Shown one piece after another: positions 54,901-59,885 of a stretch of DNA of 59,885 nucleotides. The DNA is from Natribacillus halophilus (GTDB lineage: Bacteria; Bacillota; Bacilli; Bacillales; Marinococcaceae), in contig NZ_FNEN01000003.1 in NCBI RefSeq assembly GCF_900100185.1, positions 81,117-141,001 on the forward strand, in the 5' to 3' direction. How positions within the stretch are numbered: position 1 is the stretch's first letter; each line of letters opens with the position of its first letter. The notes under the pieces were generated by a model. The model was not told the origin of the DNA and did not search any database. It saw only the letters and a list, made by a program, of their open reading frames with translations. The position numbers and the translations under genes were made by a program.

Positions 54901-56512
54901 CTGCACAGTAAAAAGTTTTGATCACTAAGAAGCTAGTGAATCATCCTCAAAATCAGGCGTTTCCTGCTTAGATTGAATTATTTGTGTTATGGATAAATGC
55001 GGATTTCGGGCAAACATGCGAAAAATAGATCGGTGCAAATAAGCCATAGCTGTGGCTTCGGAGACGATATCCTTCGACGGCGTCCGCAAATAGCGAAAGA
55101 AGAAGTTTGGCACACGATGGGAATAATGCACCGCGATGAGCTGCAAGAGACCCATAGCAATACAACTGCACATGACGAAGCCTTCAACGGCCTTGATCAT
55201 CAAACGTATGTTTTCCTTGTCCTTCTCATTGACCACTTGCTCTAGGGGATGGGGCTCTTCTTTTTTTCGAAACCGGTTCAACTTGGGCATGGCTTTACTC
55301 CAAAACCGGTAGCTAAACCCACCGATGGCCTGTTTCATTTCACGGAACGTCCCCTCGATCTTGAACCGGTATCCATACAGGTGAATAATGTCCGTGGCAG
55401 CAAACGTGCGGTCAGTGCTCACCAGAATAACCAACTTCCCGTTATGGTTGACCAAGACAAAGCGTAGTTCCTGATAAAGCCCTTTTCCCCATAGCAAATC
55501 CAAGCAGAGATAGTGTACCGTCTCTTCCTTGCCGTACAGGGTGACGGTGGCGGTTTCAAACTCGGATGCGCGGGTTTGTAATAGCTCCTTCAATTTGATG
55601 ACAGCACCCTTCTTCCGCGGACGGCCCCGCCCTCCCTTCCGGGCGGGAGGTGCTTCATAAGCCACCGCGTTTGACTTGGCTTGGGTTACAATATGCATAT
55701 GGGCGTCTTCGGACTGATTCCACTGGATCCACCGTTTAAGCGCCGGCACGGTCAGAAAGTAGCGATCTAACAACAGCAGTGTTTGATCGAACGTTTTTGT
55801 CGCCGCAAAACCCTGATCAATCATCTGCACGACATATGAATCCTGCCGCTACAATGAGGCTTCGTTCCAGCCGAAAATGGTTTTCACCCCATCTTGGAGG
55901 TTCATGAACAATGGCAAGCAGAACCATTTCTGCGCGTTCCCCATGAGAACGCCGGTGGCACCAAATAAATGGCCCGAAGATGTACGCGACTTTGGAGGAA
56001 TTTTCGGATTCCTGATGGAGTTTTTTAACGCCGGGCATGTGACGAGCTTCCTTGCCCAGTTTCATCCCGTCTCCTACAAGGGCGACCCTCCCATTGAGAC
56101 GGAAAAGGGGGGCGATGCGTTTGACCACCTCAAGCCACTTCAATCGCAGGGATTCCAACGACCACGCGGTGGAGCGAAAGAAATGCATCAGCGTTTCGTA
56201 ACGCTGAGCGGGTAGCAAGAGATCGCGCATGACAGAGGTAACACCCAGATGATCCGAGCGCAGCATCAAACCCATGATGACGATGACGAACCAATGGTAG
56301 GTTTTCTCCCGGGTAAAGCACGGACGAAATTCACAAAGGATAGCATTGATATATTTTAGCATGAGTATGGTCAATCGCCTGAAAATAGGGTACACTTTCA
56401 CTATAACCCTTTCAGCGATCTGATCTCCTTTCTGGCTTGTTAGGATATCAGTACCTTCGCCGGAAAGGGTTATTTTTCCTGGTAAAAACTGATAGAACTT
56501 TTCACTGTCCAG
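54901..56512 (-). mobile_element. IS4-like insertion sequence with TIRs and 7-bp target duplication
   Basis: Terminal inverted repeats: left starts CTGCACAGTAAAAAGTTTTG (54901), right is the complement CTGGACAGTGAAAAGTTCTA (to 56512). Flanking direct repeat TTCTTTC at 54894-54900 and 56513-56519. About 1.6 kb. The transposase is frameshifted. It ends 1 bp into the mgtE stop codon. Confidence 0.88.
54925..56401 (-). pseudogene. DDE transposase, frameshifted
   Basis: IS4-like. The N-terminal half (194 aa to GFICRADD) contains the first catalytic Asp region LVGDGMKLGKEARHM. The second half (QMIDQGFAATKTFDQTLLLLDRYFL ... YRFKIEGTFREMKQAIGGF with the catalytic Glu) is in another frame. The break lies near 55817-55860. 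GTG start with AAAGGG. Inactive unless frameshifting occurs. Confidence 0.88.
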
Positions 56513-56518
56513 TTCTTT

Positions 56519-57883
56519 CTATAAAAATTGCAGCAACATCGTGGCGATCGAGAAATAAATCGTAATCGACACGACGTCGATAAATGTCGTGATAAACGGA
56601 CCGGAAGCAATCGCAGGGTCCAGTTTAAGGCGATTGATAATCAACGGGACGATCGATCCGATCACAGCCGCGAGCCCTAGCGAAATGAATACCGAGAATC
56701 CGACGATAAAGGCCAATAACAGCTGTCCGTCGTAGAGAAGCGGGATGATGACGAGCAAAGCCAGGGCGCAGGTGATGCCAATCAACAATCCCGTGCCTAA
56801 TTCCCGAACGAGGGAGCGTAAGAGACCCTTTCTTTCAAAGTTGCCAAGGGCCAGCCCGCGAACGACGACGGCAAGGGATTGGGTGCCGACATTTCCGGCT
56901 GAACCCATCAACATCGGGATAAATGCCGAGAGGAGGACGACCTGTTCGAGCGTTTCTTCGAATTGGCCGATAATCCCGGCGGTAATCATCCCCAAAAACA
57001 TGAGCAAAATAATCCAGGGTGTTCGCTTCTTCGCGGCTTTGAATGCCGACAGACTGGCATCGGTGGCCCCTCGCGTCGTTGAAAATTCAGCGAGATCTTC
57101 GGTGGCTTCTTCTTCAAGCACATCGATCACATCATCAACCGTAACAATCCCGAGCAGATGATTATGCGTGGACACAACGGGTGCCGCGAGGAAATCATAT
57201 TTTTGTATCAACCGTGCCACATCTTCCTGGTCATCATTAATATGGACGGAGACGACACGACGGCTCATCACATTTCCCACCCGTTCATCCAAGGAAGCAA
57301 CCATGAGATCGCGGAGAGAAACGACACCGGTTAGTTTTTCATTTTCATCGACGACATAAAGATAATAGATCATTTCCGCGTCCGGTGCTTCCCCGCGCAA
57401 CCGGTTTAAAACGTCACCGACTTTTTCCGTTTCATGAAGATGGACGGACTCTTTCGTCATAATCGCCCCGGCGGTTTCTTCTTCGTAGGCGAGTAGCTCC
57501 TTGACGTCTTCGGCATCTTCCACGTCCATGTCGGTTAAAATGTCCTGGCGTTCTTTCTCTTCCAGTTCACCGAGAAAATCGGCGACATCATCGGCATTCA
57601 TATGATTAAAGACATCGCTCATATCCTTGTTTTCCCATTCAAGAACCATGTCTTTTTGTTCTTCAAGCTCCAGCTCTTCAAATATCTCCGCGATTTCCGC
57701 GGGCGTCATGATCCCATAAAAACGCGTACGATTCTCTTCTGTCATCTGTTGAACGACTTCAACCTGATCGACGGGATGGAGATCGAGAAACTTCGAGCGA
57801 AAGACGGTCTCCTCTCCGTCCCGGAGCAACTCCAGCAAATATTGGCTGTAGGCAGCACGCGTTTCATCATTTAATTTAACCAT
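56519..57883 (-). CDS. mgtE: Magnesium transporter MgtE
   Basis: 454 aa. N-domain (about 1-130, helical superhelix), two CBS domains (about 135-255) that sense cytosolic Mg, then five membrane helices with MLMGSAGNVGTQSLAVVVRGLA, the pore signature. AGGAGGGG before the ATG. Controlled by the M-box leader upstream. Confidence 0.96.
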   Translation of the reverse strand: MVKLNDETRAAYSQYLLELLRDGEETVFRSKFLDLHPVDQVEVVQQMTEENRTRFYGIMTPAEIAEIFEELELEEQKDMVLEWENKDMSDVFNHMNADDVADFLGELEEKERQDILTDMDVEDAEDVKELLAYEEETAGAIMTKESVHLHETEKVGDVLNRLRGEAPDAEMIYYLYVVDENEKLTGVVSLRDLMVASLDERVGNVMSRRVVSVHINDDQEDVARLIQKYDFLAAPVVSTHNHLLGIVTVDDVIDVLEEEATEDLAEFSTTRGATDASLSAFKAAKKRTPWIILLMFLGMITAGIIGQFEETLEQVVLLSAFIPMLMGSAGNVGTQSLAVVVRGLALGNFERKGLLRSLVRELGTGLLIGITCALALLVIIPLLYDGQLLLAFIVGFSVFISLGLAAVIGSIVPLIINRLKLDPAIASGPFITTFIDVVSITIYFSIATMLLQFL

Positions 57884-57905
57884 TCGTTTCCCCTCCTAAC
57901 AGCCA

Positions 57906-57938
57906 AATAAAAAACGCCTTTTTACATACGAAAGGCGG
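57906..57938 (-). terminator. M-box expression-platform terminator
   Basis: Stem CGCCTTT/AAAGGCG followed by T6 on the minus strand, 30 nt before mgtE. Confidence 0.85.
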
Positions 57939-57970
57939 CTCACATAAGCAGACGACAGTATTATCTGCTC

Positions 57971-58120
57971 CGTCGTAGAGCTTTAGCACTGCGTGGCATA
58001 GGCCTTTGCCAGCTGCATTAAAAATCACCTTAGCTCGATGACTTCTGTTCACCCATTGGCGTCTTTGGACATTTTTGGGCAGCAGCATGTCTCCACGCAG
58101 GAACCTCACCTAACGAGAGG
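57971..58120 (-). ncRNA. M-box (ykoK) Mg riboswitch
   Basis: Minus strand holds the conserved pieces: GGTGAGGTTCCTGCGTGGAG, GCTGCTGCCCAAAAATGTCC, AAGACGCCAATGGGT, AAGGTGATTTTTAATGCAGC, TGCTAAAGCTCTACGA. High Mg folds the aptamer and favours the terminator next to mgtE. Confidence 0.95.
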
Positions 58121-58247
58121 TTATCCTTTTTAACTGATTCATTGCCGCTTTTGACTATACAGAGGGAAAAAGAGACTGTCAACCACCACTCAAATTTTAC
58201 GTATGGAAATGATTCCTCTGCAAACAATAAATTCGGGAGGTGAATCG

Positions 58248-59714
58248 ATGCGTAAACGGAAAAAAGAGCTCACGCAAAACCATGAACATAATGTTAAGGC
58301 CGTGAACGAGAAACTCCGAGCTGATAAAAATTTTGACATTGTCGAACAGGAACACCACTTCGGGGGGCGGGCCATGGCCCTTTATGCCGTCGATGGGTTC
58401 TCGAATGATCTCGTTATCACCAAAATCCTTGAGCATCTATCCAAATTAGACGTAGATGCTCTCTCTCATGACCCGATTACACGCCTGGAGGAGCGCATGC
58501 TCCCCAATATAGAAATTGAACGGGAAGACAAGCTGGACCCATTAGTATCGGAAATCCTGTCCGGTCAGGCCGCTTTAATCGTAGAAGGATGCGATGAAGC
58601 CATACTCCTGGACATACGGGAGTATCCTGTCCGCGAACCCCAGGAACCCGACATGGAACGTGTCGCGCGCGGTGCCAAAGATGGTTTTGTGGAAACCCTC
58701 GTCTTTAATACAGCGCTCGTGCGCCGCCGCATCCGCGACCCCGGTTTGATTATGGAAGCCATGGAGGTCGGGCGCCGTTCGAAAACAGATATTGCCCTTA
58801 GTTACATCGATACCATTGCCGACCCCGAGCTCATTCGGCGAATAAAAAAGAAAATCGAAGCGATCGATATCGACGGCTTGCCGATGGCGGACAAGACGAT
58901 TGAAGAATTTCTCATCAAGGAAAACTTCGCCCCCTTCCCGCAAGTCCGTTATACGGAACGCCCTGATACGGCAGCGGTTCACTTGCTGGAAGGAAATGTG
59001 ATGGTATTCGTCGACGGTTCCAATGTCGGCATGATCATGCCCACCACCTTTTGGGATCATATGCAACACGCGGAAGAATACCGGCAAGAGCCGATCGTTG
59101 GTTTTTTTCTACGCTGGGTTCGGTTTTTGGCTGTTTTCATGTCCATCTTTCTCGTTCCGCTTTGGTTTCTGATGAGCCAAAACGAAGGACTCGGGCCACA
59201 AGCCTGGGATTTCATCGGCGTCGAAGAAGAATATAATATCCCGCTGTTTTGGCAATTGCTCGTCGCCGAGTTCGGTTTACAAGTCTTGCGAATGGCCGCG
59301 ATTCACACCCCGGATGCGCTGGCGACAGCCCTCAGTCTCGTCGCTGCCATCCTCATCGGCGAAATTGGCATCGAAGTAGGTGTGTTCACGGGAGAAGTGG
59401 TCCTTTACGTAGCGGTCTCTGCCATGGGCGGATACGCAACTCCCAGTTACGAATTAGGTTTATTTAACGGGCTTTTGCGCATTCTGCTTATCCTTAGTGC
59501 CGGTTTCTTCTCTGCGAACGGGTTTTTGATCGTCACAACGATCGTTTTCTTATGGCTCGTCAAGACGAAAATCCTGAATTCACCTTACATGTGGCCGTTT
59601 ATCCCTTTTAATGCCAAAGCAATGGCCGATATTGTCTTTAGGCCTCCATACACGGTTAAAAATCACCGTCCTTCCTATACCCACCCCCTGGATTCGAAAC
59701 GACAATCAAAATGA
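58248..59714 (+). CDS. spoVAF: Spore germination protein, GerA family (SpoVAF-type)
   Basis: 488 aa. N-terminal soluble domain (EREDKLDPLVSEILSGQAAL, DGFVETLVFNTALVRRRIRDP, GRRSKTDIALSYIDTIADPEL, VRYTERPDTAAVHLLEG), then about four helices (RWVRFLAVFMSIFLVPLWFL, MAAIHTPDALATALSLVAAI, GGYATPSYELGLFNG). Text matches SpoVAF better than GerAA. The rest of the spoVA operon is not in the window. ATG 58248 with GGGAGG. Confidence 0.92.
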   Translation: MRKRKKELTQNHEHNVKAVNEKLRADKNFDIVEQEHHFGGRAMALYAVDGFSNDLVITKILEHLSKLDVDALSHDPITRLEERMLPNIEIEREDKLDPLVSEILSGQAALIVEGCDEAILLDIREYPVREPQEPDMERVARGAKDGFVETLVFNTALVRRRIRDPGLIMEAMEVGRRSKTDIALSYIDTIADPELIRRIKKKIEAIDIDGLPMADKTIEEFLIKENFAPFPQVRYTERPDTAAVHLLEGNVMVFVDGSNVGMIMPTTFWDHMQHAEEYRQEPIVGFFLRWVRFLAVFMSIFLVPLWFLMSQNEGLGPQAWDFIGVEEEYNIPLFWQLLVAEFGLQVLRMAAIHTPDALATALSLVAAILIGEIGIEVGVFTGEVVLYVAVSAMGGYATPSYELGLFNGLLRILLILSAGFFSANGFLIVTTIVFLWLVKTKILNSPYMWPFIPFNAKAMADIVFRPPYTVKNHRPSYTHPLDSKRQSK

Positions 59715-59742
59715 GGAAAGGTTTATATACCTTTCCTTTTTT
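59715..59742 (+). terminator. Terminator after spoVAF
   Basis: Stem GGAAAGGT/ACCTTTCC with T6. Confidence 0.85.
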
Positions 59743-59885
59743 CGCAGATAAGAAACCATCATGGCGGCTGAGCATACCGCCACCATCTATCATGAAAACA
59801 ACTGATTTAGCGCAAAAAGTATAATCGTGACATATGTTGGTTATACTGATTGGTTTGCGCTGCTCCAATAATGGTTGTTTTCATA
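59743..59885 (-). repeat. Dispersed multi-stem element, inverted copy cut by window end (copy B)
   Basis: On the minus strand it matches copy A from the ACAAC/GTTGT palindrome to TTTCTTATCTGC. Here the palindrome 59792-59884 has longer ends ATGAAAACAAC/GTTGTTTTCAT. The last hairpin is TGGCGG/CCGCCA instead of GTGGCTAC/GTAGCCAC. Confidence 0.85.

Noticed and set aside
59656-59868. 70-aa minus-strand frame
   Set aside because: Encoded by copy B of the dispersed repeat and antisense to the spoVAF end; the same peptide appears at 29383, which is repeat too.

Overview
The window looks like chromosome of a spore-forming, salt-adapted member of the Bacillaceae (Salicibibacter/Geomicrobium-like is my guess, from memory only). 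The evidence is Gram-positive style ribosome binding sites, a spoVAF germination gene, the argCJBD-carAB-argF order, an M-box Mg riboswitch before mgtE, very acidic exported proteins, and several osmolyte genes. No rRNA, tRNA or CRISPR array was found.

Left part (1-12.8 kb): fabH-fabF with a FapR-like operator, small surface/membrane proteins, then a 9.5 kb minus-strand arginine operon (argC-argJ-argB-argD-carA-carB-argF) read from a good promoter with an ARG-box-like site. A solo IS605-type tnpB element (12.76-14.1 kb) sits directly against that promoter.

14-28 kb: a heptad-repeat coiled-coil protein; a frameshifted PrpF-family isomerase, CitMHS carrier and citrate-type two-component system; Uma2 endonuclease; ctaG-sco for cytochrome oxidase assembly; GNAT; a YeeE/YedE (TsuA-like) sulfur transporter; BsuPI-type lipoprotein; YitT; rhodanese; AI-2E family exporter.

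28-46 kb: a TAXI-TRAP uptake system with an RpiR regulator and a GSAM-like aminotransferase; a NERD-domain gene bracketed by stem-loop repeat arrays; a KamA-family radical SAM aminomutase whose residues do not fit lysine; an accB-accC pair with FAH and quinone-reductase-like genes; pterin dehydratase; nitroreductase; allantoinase-like hydrolase; dcd; IDEAL-domain protein; YwaF.

46-56.5 kb: an AT-rich stretch with a chloramphenicol acetyltransferase and a RelE/ParE toxin-antitoxin pair, then a minus-strand osmolyte block. Carnitine dehydrogenase, BKACE and thioesterase would turn carnitine into glycine betaine. Upstream on the same strand are a nitrilase-family amidase, an OpuA-type ABC importer and a GbsR-type regulator. 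A frameshifted IS with clear terminal inverted repeats and a 7-bp target duplication lies right after the mgtE stop codon.

56.5-59.9 kb: mgtE with its M-box leader, then spoVAF on the plus strand.

Repeats are the least explained part. Four intergenic arrays share a period of about 50-53 bp, three of them built from stem-loops. A separate dispersed multi-stem element occurs four times, full-length, truncated by the window edge, or internally deleted; the two long copies keep their stems although the stem sequences differ.
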